Assembly (NCBI GenBank): GCA_029964075.1
Contig: CM057150.1
Location: 1-64,000 of the forward strand
Direction: 5' to 3'
Length of the DNA: 64,000 nucleotides
Origin: Patiria pectinifera
Lineage: Eukaryota > Echinodermata > Asteroidea > Valvatida > Asterinidae
This document shows, piece by piece, positions 12,201-24,200 of this stretch. Made by a program: the position numbers and the translations under genes. The notes under the pieces were generated by a model, which made no database searches, had not been told where the DNA came from, and saw only the letters and a list, made by a program, of their open reading frames with translations. Position 1 is the first letter of the stretch, and every line of letters starts with the position of its first letter.

Positions 12201-15200
12201 CAAATTGATAAGTTACTGAATTTGTACAGAATTATATGCTGCCTAACGGAAACGGAGAGGTAGCCTCCTTTCCCTCCGTGGGTTTCTTCGATTCTGGCTT
12301 ACAGGATCATTCTCCGTGTCCTGCATAGTCTCTGTAATTCCGTCTCCGTCAATGCTCCCTATGTCAAGTACTGGGTCAGTTTGTGTGTCCCCCTCTACAC
12401 CTCTGTCAGGAATCGTTTCCTCGTCACTCCTCTGGTGATGCCTCCCTGTAGGCGATCGCTCCTGATCCACATGAGGCGGAGTTCCAGTGACTTGTATCGG
12501 AGGTTTTGTTTGCCAAGACTCCATAGGAGTGCCTTTGTAAGGCTTCAGTCTATCGAAATGAACCACGAGCATCTTTCCTCTGGGTTTGTCTTGTACCCTG
12601 TAGTTTACGTCTGACAGCTTCCTTATGATGAGGTACGGCCCTTCCCATCTTGAAACTAACTTTTGGGAGGCCCCTTTCTTCCTTGCATGGTTATACAACC
12701 AGACGAAGTCACCTTCATCATAACCTGCACCCTCAACTCGTCTGTCATACGACAACTTTTGGCGTCTAGCACTAGTCTTGGTTTGTTCTCTGGCTCGCTC
12801 GTGGGCCTTTTGCATCCTCCTGCGCAACTCCTCCCCATAGTCTGTCTTTGGTTCCATAGCCTCGTCATCAGGAGGAGGCGCTTCTATAGTAAGGTCCACC
12901 GGCAGCATAACCTCCCTGCCCAACATGAGCATGTTCGGAGTCTCGCCTGTTGATTCTTGTGGTACCGATCTGTATGCGAATGTAGCAAAGGGGAGTTGCT
13001 GGTCCCAGTCTCTCTGGTTACGATGGGGGTCTAGCATCATCGCCACCGTATCGATAAGTGTCTTGTTATACCGCTCCACTAATCCATCTGATTTGGGGTT
13101 GTAGGCAACCGTGCGAGTTTTCTGAATGCCTAGTATCTGACACATCTCGGCGAAGACGTCCGCCTCGAAGTTGCGACCCTGATCTGAGTGCAATTCCTTT
13201 GGTACGCCATATCGGCAAACGAAGTTCTCTACAAATGCCTTGGCTACCGTCTCGGCTGTACTGTCGGGGAGGGCGTAAGCCTCCATCCACTTGGTGAAGT
13301 AGTCGGCTATAACTAGCACCCATTTGTTGCCTCTCTCCGTCTCCGGCATTGGGCCGACGAGATCCAACGCCACCCTTTCCATGGGAGCGCCGATTCGGTA
13401 CTGTCTGAGTGGTGCACGCCTCTTCCGAGCAGGGGACTTTCGTTTAGCACAGATATTGCATTTCCTGCACCAGGCTCTCACGTCCGCCGCCATTCCAGAC
13501 CAGTAATATCTCAACCTCAACTTGGCTAGTGTGCGACTGATTCCAAAGTGTCCTCCGGTCTTTCCTCCATGCAACTCATCCATCTTCGCCTCTCGAAGGC
13601 CGACTGGGAGGACTATCTGCCACTTTACCTCCCTACCGTCGTTCGATTCCCATCGCCGACATAACACTGACTGTCTCATCTCTAGTTGGTCCCATTGCGA
13701 CCAATAAACTTTGACCGCAGTTGCACGGGAGGACATGCCCTTCCAATCTGGCCTCTGACCTGACTCCTCTTTCCCAAGTACTACCCAGGCAATGGAGGGG
13801 TCTTTCAGCTGACCCTCCCGCAATGTGTCTGTGGTAACGTTTGGCTCGGCAACAACCACTCTCACATCCGCCGGCATAGGTGCCTCTACAGTATCGTCGT
13901 CCACTCGTCCACACTGCTTGCAAGGTCGACGTGACAGGCCGTCCGCATTTCCATGTTTCTTCCCAGGGCGATGAACTATTTCATAGTTGTACTGCCCAAG
14001 CACCTCCAGCCATCGAGCGATTTGCCCCTCTGGGTTCTTAAAAGTGACTAACCACTTTAATGCCGCATGGTCCGTTCGTACAGTTATCTTTTGTCCGTAT
14101 AGGTACTGCTTGAAGTGTTTAAGATAGACAATAATTGCAAGGAGCTCTCTGCGCGTCACGCAATAATTCCTCTCGGGCTTGGAGAGTGTACGGCTCGCGT
14201 AGGCAATAACGCGCTCCTCTCCATTTTGCACTTGCGACAAAACAGCTCCGATGCCGACTCCGCTAGCATCTGTATCCAATATGAACTTGCCCTCGGGTTC
14301 TGGGTATGCCAGTATTGGCGCCTCCTGCAGGTGAGTCTTCAAGGTTTGGAACGCCTCCTGGCATTCGTCACTCCAGTGGAAGACACGTGCTTTCTCAGTT
14401 AGCCTATGGAGCGGGCGAGCCACATCCGCAAAACCTCTGATGAATCTTCTATAATACGAGGCCAACCCCAGAAAACTCCTCAGTCCTCGGACGTCAGTCG
14501 GAGTTGGCCAAGATCTTATCGCCTCCAGCTTGTCTGGATCGGTAGATACTCCCTCCGGGGACACCACATGTCCCAGATACTTAACCTGCTGTCGGAAGAG
14601 GTGGCATTTTCCTGGCTTTAATTTAAGTCCAGCCCCACGTAACCTCTGCAGAACCTCCCTCAAACGGTTGATTTCCTCCATGATGGTTCGTCCATACACA
14701 ATAACATCATCTAAATAGACGAGCAAGGTTTCCCACTGGAGGCCACGCATTATCCTCTCCATGAGCCTCTCGAATGTGGCGGGGGCATTGCACAGACCGA
14801 AGGGCATAACCCTCCAGCTGTACAATCCCCCGCGCACAACAAAGGCAGACTTCTTCTGAGCCTCTTCATCAAGTTCGACTTGCCAATAGCCGGAGGCAAG
14901 ATCTAGGGTTGAAAACCATCTTGCCCCCGCTAGTGCGTCAAGGGTGTCATCGATTCGTGGGACGGGGTAAGCGTCCTTGATCGTCCTTTCATTGAGCCCT
15001 CTGTAATCCACACAAAACCTCTGCGTTCCGTCCTTTTTCCGAACGAGAACTACATTGGACGCCCACGGGCTGTCGGACGGCTCTATAATCCCCCGTTTTA
15101 ACAAGTCATCCACTTGCTTGTCGATCTCCTTTTGCTTACACAGGGGTTGTCGCCTCGGTCTTTCCCTAACAGGTCTAGCACTTCCGGTGTCTATGGTGTG

Positions 15201-18200
15201 TTTCACCCTGTCAGTCCTCCCTAGGTCGTGGTCTCCTCTGGAAAATACATCCGAGAACTCCGACAGCAGCCCAGCAACGGCGTAATGATAGCGTGTATCT
15301 AGCCCTTCAACACTTCGCTTCCAGAGGTCATGAAGGTGTCCAGGGACATGTACATCTTCCGTGCCTTTGTCCATAGCCTCCTGTCGCACCTCATCGACAT
15401 CCTCTTCATCCACTGGGGTGAGGCAGGCGACAGTAACCCCACAGCGCAAAACGCACTTCTGCCTCCCTGGGTTCAATACCCGCACCGGTAATGTATCTCC
15501 ATCCATGTTCACCAGTGACCTCGCAACTATAAGGCCCTTATCCGCTACCACGCCGCCTCCTTCGACTGGCTCTATCACCCCGACATGACACGAATCAAGT
15601 GACTTATCCATCCTCCCTGGTATAATGGTTTCATGTCCCGGCGGTATGACAGTAGTTCTGGCTACCACAATCCTCGCGCATAACGCTGTTCCCCATCGGC
15701 TTGTACATTTGATGTGTTCTCCATGCAACACAAGCTCCAAGGCCTTAAAGTCCAACATTCCTCCCGTTGGTATGAGAAAGTCCATTCCCAGAATTCCTTG
15801 TGCCTTAACCTTTGCAAAAACTGCACGTACTGGAAAATGGTTCTTCCTACCTGAACCTCAATTTGTGCCACACCCAAAGTTTCTATCGGTGTCCCATCCG
15901 CCTGAAACACTTTTAAGCCATCTGTCTCTAGCCTCGGCCGCCTCTCAGCTGGAATTCTGTAATACACCTCGGCTGAAATAACTGTATCAGTGGTTCCGGT
16001 ATCCACAAGGAGCGGAATGTCAAGGGAACGAATTTTCCCCTTAACATAAAGTCCTTTCTTGGGAGAAATTGTTGGCACAAGTACCTTCCGTTCAACTTCC
16101 GGGATATTACTACTTGAGTTTGGTTTTAGATTGAGGGTTGACCCTGCTGTGGTTTCAGCCCTTCCTCGGGTCCTAGGAGAGGCTGATTGCCGTTTCCCTG
16201 AGGCTTAGTTTTATTTCTCTTTTCCGGACAATCTCGTAAAAAGTGTCCATACCCTTGACAATGATAGCACTGGTCGCCTGGGGTTGCACGTCGCCTCTGG
16301 TGGAAACGGTATACCCTGGTGTCACGCCTCTTCTTTGTTTGACCCGCCTCGTCCAAAGTGTGGTCCGTCTGTTGTTCTGCGCCATGCTGAACGACATCCT
16401 CCACGGCGTCCTCCAGCACCCTACATTTTCCAGTGCCGAACTTGGGCCCATTCCTTTGAGCCTCAATCTTCTCAAAGTTTTCAGTTGCTAAGGCTGCCCG
16501 TATCGCCTCATCAAGTGTGGAAGGGTTGGCCCGGAATACCCCCTCTCGAATAGACTGACTAGCTATCGCATCAGAGAAGTGTCCCCTTGCGAGGCGGTCC
16601 CTTGCGGTTTCCGTAAACTCCGGGTACGAAAATGACGCCAATTCACGTACCGCCTGGCCGAGCTCCTGTATGGTTTCCTTCGGCTTCTGCCTCCTATTCC
16701 TTAACTCCAGGAGGAAATTTTCTGCGCGCTCTCCAGGTCCAAAACGCCCATCCAAAAGCTTGAGAAGTTCGCTGTATGAATGCCTCTTCTTCTCTCCGTC
16801 TCCATGGTGAAGAAGTATTTTTAGTGCCGGACCCTGGAGGCTCGCCGACAGAAACACCGCCGCCTCCTCGTCATCCCATCTATTCGCTATTTTACATGAC
16901 TCAAAGTGTTCCTTGTAGTCTATCCACGGTTGTTTATCTCCGAAGCGGTCTGGGACAATCCTTGGGCGACCTGAGCTCTTAGTCAGCCTCTCTTGTAACT
17001 GCTTCTCACCGATTATTTTTTGATCTCGTTGGAGAGGCCATGGTGTCTCCTTATTAGAGGCTCCTGCGCCTCCTATTCCACGAGCTGGCTCCTCACTTTT
17101 CTCTAGTTCACTTATGACCTCCACTGGCTTCGGTAACTCCACGATTGCCTCCACAGGTGGCGTTGTGTCTCCTCTAATGCCGGTAGATTGTGCCTGTGGC
17201 ATCCAAGACTTATTCTTCTTCATGATACTCCTCGGAGGCGTCCAGTTACCTCCAGTAGCCTCCTGCCCTATGTCCTGCACCTGGGAAATGGAGGCAAGTC
17301 CAGTGTGTACACCTGAATCCAGCGAAGTCCCCTGACCTATGCTCTTCCAAGCATCCTCTAGTCGAGATATCCTACTCATTAGTTTCTCTATTGTAGCCTC
17401 CTGGAGTGAACTCTCCTCCATTGAACGCTGGAGCTCATCCTCCCTTCCCTGGAGGTCCACTCGGAGACTGTCAACCTCCTCCTGAAGTTCCTTAGCAGTC
17501 TGGTCCGTCATTATTAGTTTGTGTCTTCGTCTTAGTTAAATTAAGGGTCCTATTTATCAATTAATAATTGTCCTCGCCTCCCCAAGGATGAGAACGTGGG
17601 CAAATGGTAGCTAGGCGTATAATCCCACTTCTGACACCATTTGTGGCGGGAATATCTGTGACCCGATCCGTAGTCCCTTTACCCAGACAACCTAGCTAAG
17701 GATCAGTACCCCAGCAGCCGGGAATGCAGGCCCGTTTGGATGGAAATATACCGCCCTATACGCGTAGCAGCACTCACCCACGCCCTCAACCTCAAAGATG
17801 GACAAGGACAGACAATTAAGTACACAACAGTCAATGACCTCAATTACTGCTTGATTTATTTACACAGAATCAATGTCATATGATGGACCTCTCGTTAAAT
17901 TATAATGTTAGCCTCTAATAAGTGATTGGTCTCTGAGCCTCTCAATTATCTCTGTAGGGGTAGCCTCGCATTAGCCGCTACGGTAAGGCAGTGCTGGGCA
18001 GCACGGTGATGCCTGGCTGGGGATAGCCTCTGAATCCCGGGTAAGAACCGTACGCCTCTAGCGTTCCTGTGCGCCTCCACTCTCCCGCCCTCGACCGTTT
18101 CCAGTCGCGATCCTTCCTCGAGGCGGCGGGTAGATGAGCGCGCCCTTCCGGCTCCGTCACGTTACAATCGGCAGATCGCTGTATGTCGCTCCGCCTCCAG

Positions 18201-21200
18201 TAGCCTCCGCGGACTCCGTGCCTCCTTATGCCAGCCCGACTTCACCGCACCACCCAGCACACGCCCGTCAGCGCGCGCAAGCTAATTTGCCTACCGTCTC
18301 TTCCCCGTAGATAATCTCGGCGTACGCTCGGAAGGTTGTATCTGAGAAAAGCCTAATTTGTGACAGTGTGTGTCTGAGCTGTGTCTACCTGAACTGAGCC
18401 TGTCTCGCAACTGCGCCGGGGCCTTATATAGGGCCCACAGCCGCGAGCGCGCCCTCTCTAGACTACGCTGCTATAGTAATTTGCGCCACAATATGCTGAC
18501 TCCTTAGCAGCTGAAATAAAATAAGTCACACAGAGGAATGTCAAAACTCCTACAATGTCCACTTCCATTCTTAAGTCATCACTTTCTGTAAATGCCTGAG
18601 CATCATCAACTATTATAAAAGAAGACTACATGGACCAGCTTTAACAGGCTTGTACAAGCCCTCTAATTAGGGGTTTCGGTTTTGTAGGGGTCTATGTTGT
18701 GGGAGTCCTTAGGATCCAAAGAGACCTTTTGGGTCACAGTGAGGTTCAATCACAACTCATTGACAGTCAGTGAGTCAGTCAGATACAATGAGGACACGAG
18801 GCTGAACCACCAAAACTAGATTAAAAGTGTACTCCAATACTCATTAGTTCATTATTGTCGTGGCCTTATTGTTAAGGTTAACTCCAGTAGCTGATTTAAC
18901 GTTACTTTACAAATGGGCAACTCTGCTTGCCCCACAACTTTTTGCCTAACATTCCACGCTGGGCAACAATTTACTTAAATTAACCGTAACGTCCTAAGGG
19001 CTCTTTGTGGGGTCAAGTACCAAATACCACAGATCAAGTCATACGCATGGCGCAAGCTATGCACTTTTTCATGAAATCAGCCGTTGGTCCAAATTACATG
19101 TGCTTAGCTCCAGTTGTAATTCAAAATGCAAGTTACAAAGATGGCGCTAGACTGGTACTCTGGGCTAGCAAAAACCAAGAGAAAAGTTGTCTAAAATCAC
19201 TCCTAAATAATTATATGCTAAACTGTGATCTGTACCTCTGGATGACGGAGGAACGTACTTCTTGGGTTTCTTCTTTGCTGCGTAGTCATCTGATGGTAAG
19301 ACAAACAAATGGAATATCAATAAGATTAGAATCGTAGGTGGGCTTGGTTGGTGGCCTCCGGCTACGTCATAAGATGGAATTTGCGTCAATATCGAATTCT
19401 GCCCTTTACCAAAGTAATTATTTTAGTAAACACTGTACACTCAGTATTGTTTCGATCACTTGGGTGATTAACGTGGGTGATAACTCACAATTACTGGGGA
19501 CAACACCGAGTATACAGTGTATATCAAATGTCGGTGGATGGCAAAACCCAATATTGAATTCTCGTCCTCTTTACTAGGCCATGGTTTGCAACTACACATG
19601 CGCCTATGCAAGGGCGTTGATAGCTTCTCAGAAATTGGGGAGACATAAATACCTTGATAAGAATTAATGCCAGAGCCAAGTGTGAAACGCAAAGCCCTAA
19701 TGGTGTGGGGTTCGGCTTAAGGGCCCCAGAAAACTTTGGATTCTAGATGCAGCTGTGTGGTGCGATCTGAGGCAATCTCTGACCACTTTAACAATCTTTT
19801 TTGGCAAAAGATCATAATTTTAAACATCATTTTTGAGTTGGGAGTCGCTGAATCAGCTATTTTGAGCTATAGAATCAAATAGGCTATAACTTTTATTCTG
19901 GGATGAAAACAGTGGTGGGGGAGGGGGGAGGAGGAGGTTAGGGGGGCCCCAAAGGATATGGCATACGCCAACTATAAAAAGTGTGTGTGTGGGGGAGTGG
20001 GAGGTGTGCCTACCATGAGGTGGTTTGGGTTTCTTGTCCTTGTTGACTTCAGCATAGGTCACATCAGGCAGATCTGAAATGAAATAATAACAGATTAGTC
20101 TGACTGGATGATGAAATTGACTGCGATGGGATGTGAACCTGCGACCCCCAGAATACCATAACAGACACAGTGGAGTTTTTCTGATCCCACACTACTAGTA
20201 TGGACTCCATGCACAAGTACCCCCCTGAACGGTAAGAAAGGGAGAGTTTGGGGAGACCACTGGTTTACAACTTCTAAGGTGTTACTTTTAGCACCTGAAG
20301 CTAATTGGTGGTTCATTGGGGGGTTGGGGAGGGGACAGCCCGTCGCCAAGTGGGGGGCCATGGGGGCCAGGGCCCCCCCGACGAGCAACTGAACCCCCCC
20401 ATCAACAAAAACCGTAAGCGTGTGCTCCCCCCCCCCCCCAATGCCTTGAGCTGGCAAAGGGCCTAAGAGGGGGCAATGGCCAGTTCCCCCCAAGGAGGCA
20501 ATTTTACTTGAGAAATACCTTCGCCCCTCCTCCCTTTCATTAACTTCTCTGAAAAGTGGTCGAAATACACAATCTACCATTCGCGCACGGCGTCCATTGT
20601 AGGTTAGTGCAAAATAGATAGCTTGACAAGCTGAACCATCATGGGCTATCGTGCATTCGATGAAGTACATGTTTTATCAAGGGCAAGTCCAAGAAGGTCC
20701 CTATTTGGTCTCATATGCAACACCATGTTTTCTTACATAATCATTGAAAAGACCAATAACAAAATGTCTTGTGGGTATTCTCTTTGCAGATGCCCAACAG
20801 CAGAATAAAGGAAACTACATTGAATCCAAGAATATCTTTAAAGGGTTACACTTTCATTACGTATCGGACATGACGTGTGCAGATTCTTGGACCTGCCCTC
20901 AAACTACATTGTATAGTCTAGTTCAAATGAACTTACTTGTGGGAGCTGATCTAGCCGATTGCGGCTTAGGAGGCAATTTAATCTTGTTGACCTGTGCATA
21001 GGTGTCTGAAGGAATGGGGAGAAAAGTAAATAATAAATTGTAAAGGTTTTATCAAATACCATGGTCCATCACTATTAGTAGCAAAAAAAGGATCCCATAA
21101 CAACCAACGGTCACCTTACATTTTCTGTAACAAAGTGTCATATCTAAATGGTGGTCACATGTCAAAGTACCAGGTCAACTGCCAAGATTTGAAAGATGTC

Positions 21201-24200
21201 AGTGCTCTAACTTCTACACTGGTTCCAACCCATCCTTCTCTACATTTCGAGAATAGGGTCTGGGAACCAGCTTAAATTTGCTCCACTACATGTATCAATG
21301 CAATAAGGTTTAAATCTGACCTATGACAATTAGTGATTTCCAACCGTAAATAAACTTGAAATAAAGCTTTGTATCAAGTACCCCCGGTACATGCACATAA
21401 TGCTTTTAAAAATTACACCAGAACATTAAACAAGTTCTACATCACATCACACTACACATAAATGTACATGTACCATACAAATGTAGAACATTTACATGCA
21501 GCATGCAATCTACTTGTTTAACTATTCGCTATCGAAGTGTTGTAATCGCGATGAATTAAGCCACACACATGTGCATGTGTATTCTAAGAAAAGTAAAATC
21601 GTTCGGAAAATTGGTCAATAAATGCTGCCTCGCAATGTCAACTGTTATGCTGCAGACTGTAATCAACGAAATAAAAGTCACGCCTGAAGATTCCCACTTT
21701 CTTAACCAGTTCGGGCCGGAGGCTGTGTACACGCAAAAGGTATGCGGTATTTGGAACAGATAACAGATAAACACGCAGGGGCCTGAGCGAGGTCGGAAAT
21801 ATCTGTCAGCGACCCGCTCGCAGTGAGCGAGGCCAAAAATATGAGTGTGCTGCCCAAGGATGATGGCTTCAACCCGCCTGGCTTGAGGTTAGGTGAAAAT
21901 AAATCCCGTGCCTCGTTCCGTTCATGTCAAAATAATCCCAGCGTGAACTGGTTAATGAGACAGCACAACATGCTCGGAATAAACACCAGTCCGTAGTGAA
22001 TGGTGGCCTTGAATCGGCATGATGCCGTTGCTGTGCCAACGACCGGTTTTAATGATCTTACGTAACACTTCGATAGTAAATTGTCCAAGACTATGCTAGA
22101 ATCAAATTATCAGGCCCTTTCAACCATTACATCAACAAGCATTTTGCTACATGTACAATGTATTACAAAATCTAAATACTCACCCAACCTGCTAACTATA
22201 TGCTAGTGCAATGAAAGGTGTTGTTCATGTATGGTTTAGAAATGATTGATAATAAGTACTTCAGAGACTTAACATATTTCACCAGTCATTTTGAGACCAA
22301 AGCTGGGCGAATAACATGACCTTCAGAGGTTAGTGTTAATCTTGATCCTCTGCCAACCTAGTCACATCTTGATTCATTATTAAGTTAATTTCTCAAGTTA
22401 AGCACATTATTTTGTTTCTGTGATCTGCAGTTAAAATAAGGACAGAACAAAACTCATGCACAGGACATTTTTTTCAATGTGAATCATGAATTCACTTAGT
22501 ACTGAAACATAGCCCAAAAAAGGGCTATAAGCCAAAGTATAACACGGTAAAATTTGTTCATATTGTGATTGATTAGTTTTTTTTTTAAATATTTGACCTG
22601 TAATATTTCATGCTTAGCCATGTTAGCATTTCTATTAACATTGCTTATTTTCTGTTTGAAGGGGAAGGGTGGGGTTTGACTGCCTACAAAACCAGGCCAC
22701 GCCCTTTTCAACCACAGCCTTTTCTACCAGACACTATCTACTTGGGTCACGCTTGTTGTTTCAGTAATATGTACATGTACACTCTAAACGCATGGAGTGA
22801 TGACATCAGGGCCATCCACTGGATGCTGGCATAAGACATGTACATGTAAGCGAACACTACATCTATGTATGTATTGTCTGAACACTTAACTGGTTATTGG
22901 CTATTTTATTGCCCATTGTAAATTTACACCACATGAAAAAACAGGACTGAAGCATGAACAGACTGTAATATCCAGAAAGCAGGGAGGAACGATGTGACCA
23001 CTAGACACACAAATGGACAAACAAACAAAAGGGTAGGACGAGCATGAAAAGTCTCAGGTTTTTTTAAGTGAGGTTTTCAAGTGACTGTTGGAAAAACATT
23101 GGACATGTTGGAAGACAGAAAATGATGGCAGAAGAAGCAAGGAAGATACTGAAAGCAGAAGACAAGTATGACAGGTTAAGATGGGTTATGATTAGCCGAC
23201 CTCCACTGTCCACAGTGTATCTCTTGACAGGAATGGGTCCTTTCGTAGCGTCTGCTTCCAATCCATCTACGGTTAATTAAACAAAACAAATCATTCCCTC
23301 TGGGGTTTGCCAAGCAAAGTATGGTAGAAAGCCGCAGATTTGTAATTAATAAACACATTCATCAGCGATGTACATTTTGCATTTTAGCAGAACACTTGAG
23401 GTAAACAAGAAGTTAGTGTTATCAATGATTAAAACTGAAGCTGAGCAGAAAATTTAGCTTTTTCAAGTTTATATTCCGAAAGAATGTGCCCGAAGACGGC
23501 GCTATTTCAGGCTATTTATATACTGCAAAAAGTATTACGGTACCAGATCACTGAACTGCTCAGCGATGCTAGTATTGTGTGGAATTTGATGTTGGCATCT
23601 CTGATGTACAAAGAAGTGCTTTGCATTAGCAAGGGCGGTTCCAGAGAAGTTAATGAATAGGTGGGGAGCAGAAGCTGAGCTGAAAATTCAGCTTTTTCAA
23701 GTTTATATTCCGAAAGAATAAGCCAAAAGACACATAAATAACATGACATTTGGCTGGTAATTTGCTGAGAAATTATTTTCTGTCTAAGCTTAAACAAACT
23801 TTTGACTTCAGTGTCCTAGCTTATGAACTAAAAATAATGACAAAATTGTGTATTTTATTTGGGCAGATATTGGTTCAGCATAATGGTGTTAAAGGCTTAC
23901 AGCAAAAACAAAAACAACTTAATAATTTGATTTTTATCTTGTAAATGAAGGGCAGCCAAGGTTGAACAAAAATTGGTCAATACACATTTTAGGTCCATTC
24001 TCAATAACTTTTTTAAATTTTACAACTTTTAGTCAGTGAAATTTTTTTGTGTGAAATTTACAACATACACAAAAATCAGGTTGTGGACTGCTTTCAAACT
24101 TTGAAAGTGGAAGTGAAAGTGAAAAATTAGAGAACAGGAAAACTGTAATATGACGCCATTTCCCCATACCACTAGCTCATGTACTGTACATGGAATGCCA

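Larger units (their letters stand above)
10026..18490 (-). mobile_element. Young Ty3/Gypsy LTR retrotransposon with extra zinc-finger ORF
   Basis: A complete element of 8465 bases read on the minus strand. It has LTRs of 849-850 bases with TG...CA ends, a tRNA-Leu-type primer site, gag, protease, reverse transcriptase, RNase H, integrase, and then an ORF for a C2H2 protein before the 3' LTR. A 4-bp target duplication (atat) flanks it at 10022-10025 and 18491-18494. By eye the LTRs differ by one substitution and one single-base indel, so the insertion is recent. It sits inside a coding exon of the receptor gene, in the same orientation. Confidence 0.95.

Noticed and set aside
20095-20670. 191-codon minus-strand open frame
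   Set aside because: Covers a SINE-like repeat and long C/G runs; low-complexity translation, no domain, and antisense neighbours of similar length are absent only because of base composition.
21622-21765. THAP-like zinc finger start (CYAADCNQRN)
   Set aside because: A stop codon follows after 21 codons and none of the later THAP residues appear in any frame; similarity is too short.
23520-23600. Further receptor exon (DANIKFHTILASL)
   Set aside because: The acceptor is good but the exon would be phase 2-2, and the phase 1 reading stops after nine codons, so it does not fit the gene.
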